Origin: Oscillospiraceae bacterium
GTDB lineage: Bacteria > Bacillota > Clostridia > Oscillospirales > Ruminococcaceae
Direction of reading: 5' to 3'
Length of the DNA stretch: 12,517 nucleotides
Assembly: GCA_020024235.1 (NCBI GenBank)
Contig: JAHHUA010000043.1
Span: 1 to 12,517 of the forward strand
Part shown: in pieces, positions 6,734 to 12,517 of the stretch
Position numbering within the stretch: position 1 is the first letter of the stretch
How the letters are laid out: every line of letters begins with the position of its first letter
Program-made: the position numbers and the translations under genes
Notes under the pieces: generated by a model
Told to the model about the DNA's origin: nothing
Database searches by the model: none
What the model saw: only the letters and a program-made list of their open reading frames with translations

Positions 6734-8701
6734 TTACTGTTGTTTTTCTGCCAGATATTTATCTATGGCTTCCAAAAGAATCTTTTTGGCTTGGTCAATA
6801 TTTACATTGTCGAGTTTTGCACCAGCCATGGTCATATGACCTCCGCCGCCAAGTTCTTCCATTATAAGCTGAACATTTATAAGCCCCATACTTCGTGCGG
6901 ATATGGATACATCTCCCCCCACAGGGTACATGACAAATGATGCATCCACTCCTATTATTGTCAAAAGTTCGTCCGCTGCCTGCGGAACTACTATTCTGAT
7001 ATCGGAACCAGGTGTTTCTTCAGCCGAAATAGCACATTTTTTATAGATTTCCGCTGATGAAACCAAAGCTGATCTGTTTTGATATGTTTCTATACCGGAG
7101 CTAAAAAGTTTTTTAACCTCAACCGTATCAGCACCCAGTTTTTTAAGATAGGCAGCAGCTTCAAAAGTTCTGACACCTGTTTTTAGTATGAAATTCTTAG
7201 TATCAAGCATAATACCTGCCAAAAGGGCTTCTGCCTCATTTACACCGATTTTGCCTTCTTTGCCGAAATAAGGTATAAGTTCACTGACCATTTCTGAGGC
7301 GCTGGAGGCAAATGGTTCATGATAAAATATAACTGCATCATCAATATGTCCCACCATTTTTCTGTGGTGATCAATTACAACTACATGTTTGCAGGCTTTG
7401 TACAGCTCCGCAGATTCCAAAATAGGTTCTGTATGGGTATCTACAATTATAAGCAAGGTATTTGCGTTTACTGTGTCCAGCAGAGCCTCTGGTTCAGCAA
7501 AAATTTTGTCATAGCCTTCCGCTTCCAATTTTTCGTACAAAGGTGATACCAAATGCTGTTGTCTTCTTATGGCAATATGTACGGGTTTTCCCATTTGTTC
7601 CACAACTTTGCTAAGACCCACTGCCGAACCAAAAGCATCCAAATCCGCAAACTTATGTCCCATGATAATAACATCTTCACAGCTTTGAATAAGCTCTTTA
7701 AGAGCTGTAGCCACAATACGGCTTTTAACTTTTGTTCTTTTTTCCACACCTTTTGATATACCGCCGTAAAAGTCATAGCCGTTTTGAGTTTTAACAGCAG
7801 TTTGGTCGCCACCGCGTCCCATAGCCATATCAAGTGCCTGATAAGCATATTGGTTTGTATCGTGCATATCTCCGCTGTCCCTTGCCACACCTATGGAAAG
7901 AGTGGCACTCATTCTTTGACCTGCATCTATATTTCTGACAGTATCCAGTATTTCAAATTTGTTTTCAATAGCTGCAGCTATCATTTCCTCACGGAAAATA
8001 AGCACAAATTTATCTCTTTCGGTTCTATACATCAAGGTTTCGTATTTTTTGGAATAATTGGAAAGTTCAAATTCTATTTTATTTATAGTTTGTGAGTATT
8101 CACCATCTTTTGTTGCCTGTAAAAGCTCCTCATAATTATCTATGGTAGCTATCATTATTGCCGGTTTTGTTCTGCAGTATTCTTTATAGTAACCTTTAAG
8201 CTCGGTATCATCTACAAGGTAAATACTAAACAACACTTCTTCTCCGTCGCTTCTTTCGGTTATATAAGCGGAATATTCCCTGTTTTCAACACTGACAGGT
8301 ACAGGTTTTTCCATAGTTACATCTGTGTAATCCAAATTTGGAACATAATCATTTATATGTTTTCCGTAAAGGTCCTGATTGTTTTCGTAAATATATCCGA
8401 ATTTCTGATTATACCAAACTATTTCCCCGTTTTCTCTGCATACGATTACCGGTATGGGAAAATCTATAGCATTATTTTCACTTGCATCGGATATCATTGT
8501 TCCTATTTCTGACAGGAATTTATCTATGTCATCTCTGACAAATCTCATTCTGAAAAATACATAGAGCAGTGTAATAAATGTGATTGGCACTATGTATGAA
8601 AACAATTTAAAATCGATAAATCCCACAAATGCCGTTACAAAAATAAGAGCTGCCGTAAGCACATAGACTGCCGGTTTAAATATTTCGACTTTTCTTCTCA
8701 T
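6734..8701 (-). CDS. gdpP: Cyclic-di-AMP phosphodiesterase GdpP (DHH/DHHA1)
   Basis: Membrane-bound enzyme that hydrolyses the essential second messenger c-di-AMP to pApA, which affects potassium balance, wall stress and beta-lactam tolerance in Firmicutes. The 655-residue product (Bacillus GdpP is similar in length) shows two N-terminal membrane helices (about 10–29 and 33–50), a PAS-like domain (about 60–165), and a degenerate GGDEF domain (about 170–300) in which the signature reads E-R-D-K-F (228–232), so no cyclase activity is expected. The DHH domain has H349, D353 and D355 in H-K-F-A-D-L-D-A-F-G-S, D421, D-H-H at 444–446, and D500. The DHHA1 domain carries G-G-G-G-H (618–622). All expected metal ligands are present. 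The ATG at 8701 has a moderate GGAAAG 11 nt upstream; an in-frame GTG at 8731 lacks one. It is the first gene of the unit ending at ftsH. Confidence 0.96.
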   Translation of the reverse strand: MRRKVEIFKPAVYVLTAALIFVTAFVGFIDFKLFSYIVPITFITLLYVFFRMRFVRDDIDKFLSEIGTMISDASENNAIDFPIPVIVCRENGEIVWYNQKFGYIYENNQDLYGKHINDYVPNLDYTDVTMEKPVPVSVENREYSAYITERSDGEEVLFSIYLVDDTELKGYYKEYCRTKPAIMIATIDNYEELLQATKDGEYSQTINKIEFELSNYSKKYETLMYRTERDKFVLIFREEMIAAAIENKFEILDTVRNIDAGQRMSATLSIGVARDSGDMHDTNQYAYQALDMAMGRGGDQTAVKTQNGYDFYGGISKGVEKRTKVKSRIVATALKELIQSCEDVIIMGHKFADLDAFGSAVGLSKVVEQMGKPVHIAIRRQQHLVSPLYEKLEAEGYDKIFAEPEALLDTVNANTLLIIVDTHTEPILESAELYKACKHVVVIDHHRKMVGHIDDAVIFYHEPFASSASEMVSELIPYFGKEGKIGVNEAEALLAGIMLDTKNFILKTGVRTFEAAAYLKKLGADTVEVKKLFSSGIETYQNRSALVSSAEIYKKCAISAEETPGSDIRIVVPQAADELLTIIGVDASFVMYPVGGDVSISARSMGLINVQLIMEELGGGGHMTMAGAKLDNVNIDQAKKILLEAIDKYLAEKQQ

Positions 8702-8769
8702 TGAATTACCATCTTTCCGCAAATAATGCACTATAATAATTTGATAGAATTAAATAAAATACATATAGT

Positions 8770-8797
8770 ATTATACCACATTTTTGAATATAATCAA
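8770..8797 (-). promoter_or_regulatory. Sigma-A-type promoter for gdpP–rplI–dnaB–tilS–hpt–ftsH
   Basis: On the minus strand, TTGATT (8792–8797), a 16-bp spacer and a perfect TATAAT (8770–8775) preceded by TG-n (extended −10). The predicted transcript starts near 8763, giving a leader of about 60 nt before gdpP. It lies directly downstream of the ptsH terminator, as expected for a new transcription unit. Confidence 0.75.
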
Positions 8798-8810
8798 ATA
8801 GTTTTTGCTT

Positions 8811-8850
8811 AAAAATAAAAGCGATGTTTCTGCAACAAAACATCGCTTTT
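8811..8850 (-). terminator. Intrinsic terminator after ptsH
   Basis: On the minus strand a perfect 13-bp stem (AAAAGCGATGTTT with AAACATCGCTTTT, 8838–8850 and 8817–8829) closes an 8-nt loop and is followed by A and five T. It begins 15 bp past the ptsH stop, so ptsH is probably a single-gene unit. The flanking A-run makes it weakly symmetrical, but no gene reads toward it on the plus strand. Confidence 0.92.
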
Positions 8851-8865
8851 GAGTTTTCTTTGATA

Positions 8866-9132
8866 TTATTCTGCAAAGCCGGATTCAACAAGCTTAACCA
8901 GTGAATCAACTGCTACTTCTTCATCCACTCCGTCTGCAATAATCTTGATAGGTGTTCCGCCCAAAATTCCTAAAGAAAGAATTCCCAAAAGGCTCTTTGC
9001 GTTTACTCTGCGTCCTTCTTCTTTTTCAACCCAAATTGTAGACTTGAATTCATTTGCCTTTTGAATGAAAAATGTTGCGGGACGTGCGTGCAGACCAACC
9101 TGATTTTTTACTGATACTTCTTTAGTAACCAT
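8866..9132 (-). CDS. ptsH: HPr family phosphocarrier protein
   Basis: Carries phosphate from enzyme I to sugar-specific EIIA proteins in the phosphotransferase system. In Firmicutes it also acts with CcpA in carbon catabolite repression when phosphorylated on a serine by HPr kinase. The 88-residue product has the catalytic His15 in G-L-H-A-R-P-A (13–19), which argues against Crh (no catalytic His). The regulatory serine in N-A-K-S-L-L-G-I-L-S-L-G-I is residue 47, not 46, because one extra residue lies in the turn E-K-E-E-G-R-R (36–42). The ATG at 9132 has AGGAGAG 7 nt upstream. It is flanked by its own promoter and terminator, so it appears monocistronic. No enzyme I gene is adjacent, unlike the ptsHI pair of many bacteria. 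Confidence 0.95.
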   Translation of the reverse strand: MVTKEVSVKNQVGLHARPATFFIQKANEFKSTIWVEKEEGRRVNAKSLLGILSLGILGGTPIKIIADGVDEEVAVDSLVKLVESGFAE

Positions 9133-9203
9133 AACTCAACTCTCCTAATTCATTACAATATAATACATTATTTTCAAACGCAACCGTAACAAAACATTTC
9201 ATC

Positions 9204-9218
9204 TTGAAAGCGGTATAT
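9204..9218. promoter_or_regulatory. Possible catabolite-response element (cre) in the ptsH leader
   Basis: TTGAAAGCGGTATAT on the plus strand fits the degenerate Bacillus consensus WTGNAANCGNWNNCW at all specified positions but one (A for C at position 14). It would lie just downstream of the predicted ptsH start site, where CcpA could block transcription. The dyad symmetry is weak and A+T-rich DNA gives chance matches, so this is only a candidate. Confidence 0.3.
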
Positions 9219-9228
9219 CCGTAATACT

Positions 9229-9256
9229 ATTATAGCATATTGTAGTAACTCGTCAA
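9229..9256 (-). promoter_or_regulatory. Strong sigma-A-type promoter for ptsH
   Basis: On the minus strand, TTGACG (9251–9256; five of six consensus bases), a 16-bp spacer and a perfect TATAAT (9229–9234) with an extended −10 TG-C. The predicted start is near 9222, giving a leader of about 90 nt before the ptsH ATG. It is the best promoter match in the window, fitting a highly expressed small protein. Confidence 0.8.
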
Positions 9257-9431
9257 TCACCTATTTAAATATAAAGGGAATTTATCAGTTTTTTCTAATT
9301 GTTTTATAACAATATAACATTTTTTATACTGTAATTTGTAGATAATTACTATAATATTCCTATTATTTATGACTTAGAAAAAAATTTACCTTGTTTTTGT
9401 TAAAATTATTTTATAAAATATTCACATAAAA
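9257..9431. other. A+T-rich spacer between trmD and the ptsH promoter
   Basis: No gene is supported on either strand. I see only small A+T inverted repeats: GTAATT/AATTAC at 9331–9336 and 9344–9349 with a 7-nt loop, and the palindrome TATTTTATAAAATA at 9407–9420. Neither has the GC-rich stem plus T-run of an intrinsic terminator, so how the trmD transcript ends is not clear from sequence. rplS, often found after trmD, is absent here. Confidence 0.6.
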
Positions 9432-10157
9432 TCATTTCTCAGACAGAATTTTTTTATCTTGTTTGCTCAATTCTAATTTTTCATACATATCAGGGCGTCG
9501 TTCTTTTGTTATAATAAGTGACTGTTTTCTTCTCCACTTGGCTATATTTGCATGATGTCCTGTAAAAAGCACTTCCGGTACTTCTTTTCCATGCCATACA
9601 GGTGGTCTTGTATATTGAGGATATTCCAATACTCCGTCAAAATGGCTCTCCTCGGTAAAACAGCTTTCGTCTGCCAAAACTCCTTCACAAAGTCTGCCTA
9701 CAGCATCCACCACAACCAATGCTCCCAATTCGCCGCCTGTCAGAACATAATCGCCAATACTTATTTCCTCATCTACAATTTCTTCGATTATTCTTTCATC
9801 AACACCCTCATAATGACCGCACAAAATAATTATATTCTCATAATGTGAAAGTTCCACGGCTCTTTCCTGTTTAAAGACTTTTCCCTTGGGTGACATATAT
9901 ATCACATGGGGATTTTCTGTGCAAATTTCCGCACAAATATGCTGATAACAGCAGTAAATAGGTTCTGCCTGCATAAGCATACCCATACCACCTCCATAAG
10001 GGCTGTCATCAACTCTGCGGTGTTTATCCTTTGTATAATCCCTTATATTATGGCAGTAGACCTCCAGTTTTCCAGCGGCAATTCCTCTGCCTATGATGCT
10101 TTCTCCATATACTCTTTCACACATTTCCGGGAAAAGCGTCATTATATCAATTCTCAT
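9432..10157 (-). CDS. trmD: tRNA (guanine37-N1)-methyltransferase
   Basis: Methylates G37 next to the anticodon of tRNAs reading CNN and related codons, preventing +1 frameshifts; a SPOUT-family knotted dimer using S-adenosylmethionine. The 241-residue product shows R-R-V-D-D-S-P-Y-G-G-G-x-G-M (47–60), S-P-K-G-K (89–93), knot residues G-H-Y-E-G-V-D-E-R (114–122) and I-G-D-Y-V-L-T-G-G-E (134–143). The catalytic Asp is expected at D174 in S-H-F-D-G, followed by L-E-Y-P-Q-Y-T-R-P-P. The ATG at 10157 is preferred over a TTG two codons upstream (10163): it gives the family's M-R-I-D-I start, and AAGGA lies 10 nt before it. It overlaps the rimM end by 11 bp, suggesting coupled translation. It is the last gene of the ffh-side group. 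Confidence 0.97.
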   Translation of the reverse strand: MRIDIMTLFPEMCERVYGESIIGRGIAAGKLEVYCHNIRDYTKDKHRRVDDSPYGGGMGMLMQAEPIYCCYQHICAEICTENPHVIYMSPKGKVFKQERAVELSHYENIIILCGHYEGVDERIIEEIVDEEISIGDYVLTGGELGALVVVDAVGRLCEGVLADESCFTEESHFDGVLEYPQYTRPPVWHGKEVPEVLFTGHHANIAKWRRKQSLIITKERRPDMYEKLELSKQDKKILSEK

Positions 10158-10668
10158 CGTCAAACAATCCTTCCAAAGGAGATATATACATCTTGTTTTC
10201 TTCTAAATCAATTTTTTTAACAACATCTTTTATTCCGGGGATAAGAAATTCTTTTCCTTCCTCGTTTGTAATATAATACACATCGTTAGCTCCCGGAATT
10301 TCGCTTATATCCCGAAGTTTTCCGTAAACTATTGAATGATTATTTTCATCAACCACTTCAAGTCCTATTAAATCCTGCCAAAAAAATTTACCGTCGCTTA
10401 AATCGGCATCGGCTCTCTTTATAAAAAGGACTTTTCCCCTCATAGCCAAAGCCTTGTCCATATCGTCTATACCGTCAAATACCGCCAGCAAAGCACTTTT
10501 ATGCACTCTTGAGGATTTAACTTTCAGCTCTGTTTGTCCGTTATTAAGGTAAAAAGCTTTAAACTCTTTTAAAAACTCGGCACTGTCAGCCCAGGGTTCA
10601 ATTTTAACTTCACCTTTTACACCGTGAGTGGTAACAATTTTACCACATTCCAAAAATTCCTTTACCAT
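10147..10668 (-). CDS. rimM: 16S rRNA processing/ribosome maturation factor RimM
   Basis: Assists maturation of the 30S subunit head, acting around ribosomal protein S19 and the 3' domain of 16S rRNA. The 173-residue product is of normal length. The N-terminal RimM barrel begins with G-K-I-V-T-T-H-G-V-K-G-E-V-K-I (9–23), and the C-terminal PRC-barrel contains D-L-I-G-L-E-V (98–104), a G-K-L-R-D-I strand and P-G-A-N-D-V-Y-Y-I. AGGAGGA at 10673–10679 lies 4 nt before the ATG. It follows a terminator-like hairpin after khpA, so its expression may depend on readthrough, and it overlaps trmD by 11 bp. Confidence 0.96.
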   Translation of the reverse strand: MVKEFLECGKIVTTHGVKGEVKIEPWADSAEFLKEFKAFYLNNGQTELKVKSSRVHKSALLAVFDGIDDMDKALAMRGKVLFIKRADADLSDGKFFWQDLIGLEVVDENNHSIVYGKLRDISEIPGANDVYYITNEEGKEFLIPGIKDVVKKIDLEENKMYISPLEGLFDDEN

Positions 10669-10683
10669 TATATCCTCCTATAG

Positions 10684-10708
10684 AAAAAGGGCAGATTAAA
10701 TCCGCCCT
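10684..10708 (-). terminator. Terminator-like hairpin between khpA and rimM
   Basis: On the minus strand, AGGGCGGA pairs with TCTGCCCT (8 bp, one G·U) around TTTAA, followed at once by TTTTT. It starts 4 bp after the khpA stop and its T-run ends 4 bp before the rimM Shine-Dalgarno. There is no room for a promoter between it and rimM, so it probably acts as a partial terminator inside the operon or as an RNA end-stabilising hairpin. Confidence 0.75.
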
Positions 10709-10712
10709 AATT

Positions 10713-10943
10713 CTAGTCAATTTCAACAGCGACTTTATGAGAACTCTTATTGGCAGCTCTCACAACAGTTCTAATCGCTTTTGCAATTTTTCCCTGTTTT
10801 CCGATTACGCAGCCCATATCCTCCTGAGCTACATGAAGATGATACACTACTGTGCCTTCTTCATTGGGTTCATCAACTGTAACATTTACAGCGTCCTTGT
10901 CATCAACCAACCCTTGCGCAATGGTTTTAATAAGTTTTTCCAT
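10713..10943 (-). CDS. khpA: KH-domain RNA-binding protein KhpA (YlqC family)
   Basis: Small cytosolic RNA-binding protein, known in pneumococcus and other Firmicutes to pair with KhpB (Jag) and to affect cell elongation and division and RNA levels. The 76-residue product is a single KH domain with the nucleic-acid-binding G-x-x-G loop as I-G-K-Q-G-K (47–52), preceded by the strand Y-H-L-H-V-A (34–39). The ATG at 10943 has AGAGGA 8 nt upstream. It sits 25 bp after rpsP and before rimM, the conserved position in Gram-positive bacteria. A terminator-like hairpin follows. Confidence 0.95.
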   Translation of the reverse strand: MEKLIKTIAQGLVDDKDAVNVTVDEPNEEGTVVYHLHVAQEDMGCVIGKQGKIAKAIRTVVRAANKSSHKVAVEID

Positions 10944-10968
10944 AGCTCTAATCCTCTATTTTAAAAAA

Positions 10969-11211
10969 TTAAAGAATGTTATTGGATTTAAGCAATGCTC
11001 TAACTGTATCTGTAGGTTGAGCTCCGTTGGAAATCCACTTTTTAGCCTTTTCAGCATCAATCTTTACAGAAGCCGGTTCCTTAGTAGGATCGTAGATACC
11101 GATTTCTTCAATAAATCTTCCGTTTCTTGGGTAACGGGAGTCAGCAACAACAACACGGTAGAATGGAGCCTTTTTAGCACCCATACGACGCAATCTGATT
11201 TTAACAGCCAT
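10969..11211 (-). CDS. rpsP: 30S ribosomal protein S16
   Basis: Early-binding component of the 30S subunit. The 80-residue product covers the family from its characteristic start (M-A-V-K-I-R-L-R-R-M-G) through P-F-Y-R-V-V-V-A-D-S-R (16–26), I-G-x-Y-D-P (37–42) and W-I-S-N-G-A-Q-P-T-D-T-V (59–70), so it is complete. AGGAGGT lies 9 nt before the ATG, one of the strongest ribosome sites here, as expected for an abundant protein. It is 58 bp after ffh. That gap holds a small inverted repeat (11244–11260) but no convincing promoter. Confidence 0.98.
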   Translation of the reverse strand: MAVKIRLRRMGAKKAPFYRVVVADSRYPRNGRFIEEIGIYDPTKEPASVKIDAEKAKKWISNGAQPTDTVRALLKSNNIL

Positions 11212-11269
11212 TTTAACAGCACCTCCTGAATTAAATTTATATATTATCGCTTGGCGACAAATACCTTTT

Positions 11270-12517
11270 TTACATACCCATCATAGGTGGCATAAATCTT
11301 CTTTTTCCTTTTTTGCCACGGGTCATATTATTTACCTGTTTCATCATCTTCTGCATTTGCTCAAATTGGCGGAGAACACGGTTTATATCCTCAACTTTTG
11401 TTCCGCTGCCTGCGGCAATGCGTCTTTTTCTTTGAGAATTAATGATTGAAGGCTTTGCTCTTTCTTTTTTAGTCATGGAATTAATAATTGCTTCCATTTT
11501 CTTCATTTCCTGTTCACCTTTTTGCATATCCTCATCTTTTATCTTATTTGCACCGGGAAACATACTGATAATTGAACTTATAGGACCCATTTTTTTGATT
11601 TGTTTCATCTGGTCTAAAAGATCTTCCAGGTCAAAAGAGTTTTCTTTCATCTTTTTGGCAAGCTTTGCAGCATCTTTTTCGTCCACTGTTACGGAAGCCT
11701 TTTCAATAAGTGAAAGCATATCACCCATTCCCAGTATTCTTGATGCCATTCTCTCCGGGTGGAAAGGCTCGATTTCATCAAGCTTTTCACCTGTGCCCAC
11801 ATATTTGATGGGCTTTCCTGTAACGGCTTTTACGGAGAGAGCCGCACCACCTCTGGTATCACCGTCGATTTTTGTCAAAATAGTTCCGTTAATTTCCAAA
11901 GCATCATCAAAAGCCTTTGCAGCATTAACTGCATCCTGACCTGTCATAGCATCAATAACCAGCAAAATTTCATTTGGATTTACTGCACTTTTGACATTCT
12001 TAAGCTCGTCCATAAGCTCTTCATCTATATGCAGACGACCGGCGGTATCTATAATAAGTATATCATTTCCATAGTCTTTGGCTCTTCTTACTGCTTGTTT
12101 TGCTATTTCAACAGGGTTTCCCTGTCCCATTTCAAAAACAGGAACTCCCACTTGTTCACCTACCACCTGTAACTGTTTAATAGCCGCAGGTCTGTAAACA
12201 TCGCAGGCAGCCATAAGAGGTCTTTTGCCTTGTGATTTAAATAATTTGGCAAGCTTTGCACAGTGAGTTGTTTTACCTGCACCCTGCAAACCGCACATCA
12301 TAATTATTGTGGGAATTTGTGAGGAAAAATTAATTCTGGTGTTTTCCCCACCCATAAGCTCAATCAGTTCATCATTTACGATTTTGATAACCTGCTGAGC
12401 CGGAGTAAGACTTTGCAGAACCTGATCTCCCACGGATTTTTCAGTTACGGTTTTAACAAAATCTTTTACGACTTTGTAGTTTACATCAGCTTCCAAAAGT
12501 GCCAAACGCACTTCTTT
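11270..12517 (-). CDS. ffh: Signal recognition particle protein Ffh (54 homolog), N-terminus beyond the window
   Basis: GTPase that with SRP RNA binds signal sequences on nascent membrane proteins and docks with FtsY. The 415 visible residues begin inside the N domain (K-E-V-R-L-A-L-L-E-A-D-V-N); roughly 30 residues lie beyond the right edge, and the GTG at 12511 is an internal Val codon, not the start. The G domain shows G-L-Q-G-A-G-K-T-T (76–84), D-T-A-G-R (157–161), T-K-I-D-G-D-T-R-G-G (215–224) and G-T-G-E-K (241–245). The methionine-rich M domain from about 305 carries the SRP-RNA-binding R-K-R-R-I-A-A-G-S-G (363–372) and ends F-M-P-P-M-M-G-M. It heads the visible ffh–rpsP–khpA–rimM–trmD group. 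Confidence 0.98.
   Translation of the reverse strand, partial: KEVRLALLEADVNYKVVKDFVKTVTEKSVGDQVLQSLTPAQQVIKIVNDELIELMGGENTRINFSSQIPTIIMMCGLQGAGKTTHCAKLAKLFKSQGKRPLMAACDVYRPAAIKQLQVVGEQVGVPVFEMGQGNPVEIAKQAVRRAKDYGNDILIIDTAGRLHIDEELMDELKNVKSAVNPNEILLVIDAMTGQDAVNAAKAFDDALEINGTILTKIDGDTRGGAALSVKAVTGKPIKYVGTGEKLDEIEPFHPERMASRILGMGDMLSLIEKASVTVDEKDAAKLAKKMKENSFDLEDLLDQMKQIKKMGPISSIISMFPGANKIKDEDMQKGEQEMKKMEAIINSMTKKERAKPSIINSQRKRRIAAGSGTKVEDINRVLRQFEQMQKMMKQVNNMTRGKKGKRRFMPPMMGM

Noticed and set aside
8702..8731. GTG start for gdpP at 8731
   Set aside because: No Shine-Dalgarno precedes it, and the extra ten residues are polar and unlike family N-termini; the ATG at 8701 starts just before the first membrane helix.
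9331..9349. GTAATT-N7-AATTAC inverted repeat as an operator
   Set aside because: The arms are 6 bp of mostly A+T, about 75 bp or more upstream of the ptsH promoter, and match no operator I can name.
9407..9420. Palindrome TATTTTATAAAATA as a trmD terminator
   Set aside because: It has no GC pairs and no clear T-run, and such palindromes are expected by chance in DNA this rich in A+T.
11244..11260. Inverted repeat TTGTCGC/GCGATAA between ffh and rpsP as a terminator
   Set aside because: The stem is short with a 3-nt loop and is followed by TATATAAATTTAAT, not a T-tract; it may be a minor leader hairpin at most.
11442..11939. 165-codon open frame antisense to ffh
   Set aside because: It arises from complementing the ffh reading frame; its Ser/Ile/Phe-rich composition is typical of an antisense shadow and it resembles no family I know.
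1..12517. Mobile elements, CRISPR arrays, tRNA or rRNA genes, or a defence system
   Set aside because: I saw no transposase or integrase motif, no spaced direct repeats and no RNA gene signature; all genes but the FliB-like one are core functions.

Overview
The window is a compact, A+T-rich block of core chromosomal genes from a member of the Firmicutes. Every gene is read from the minus strand. Three things point to the class Clostridia: the pairing of an ffh–rpsP–khpA–rimM–trmD group with a gdpP–rplI–dnaB–tilS–hpt–ftsH group, strong Shine-Dalgarno sites, and sequence details such as an S16, HPr and TilS of clostridial type. The TilS motif A-H-T-L-S-D-S and G-L-C-G-I recall Oscillospirales/Ruminococcaceae proteins, but that finer placement is from memory and is uncertain.

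In transcription order (right to left), the first group is ffh (cut by the right edge), rpsP, khpA, rimM and trmD: protein targeting, ribosome assembly and tRNA modification. A terminator-like hairpin sits between khpA and rimM and may lower expression of rimM–trmD relative to the ribosomal protein. rplS, which often follows trmD, is not there. A 299-bp A+T-rich gap follows, holding a well-formed sigma-A-type promoter and a possible catabolite-response element ahead of a single-gene ptsH (HPr) unit. That unit ends in a near-perfect intrinsic terminator.

A second sigma-A-type promoter then starts the long gdpP–rplI–dnaB–tilS–hpt–ftsH unit: c-di-AMP breakdown, ribosomal protein L9, the replicative helicase, tRNA-Ile lysidine synthase, hypoxanthine phosphoribosyltransferase and the membrane protease FtsH. 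Genes here are 2 to 37 bp apart or overlap by 11 bp, and the group ends in a hairpin after ftsH.

Beyond that hairpin, at the left edge, is an incomplete gene (254 codons visible) for a cysteine-rich protein resembling flagellin lysine-N-methylase (FliB family). It is the only accessory-looking gene in the window. I see no mobile element, CRISPR array, tRNA, rRNA or prophage, and no convincing new multi-gene system. The worthwhile leads are the FliB-like gene, the intra-operon terminator, the ptsH regulatory region and some small sequence oddities.
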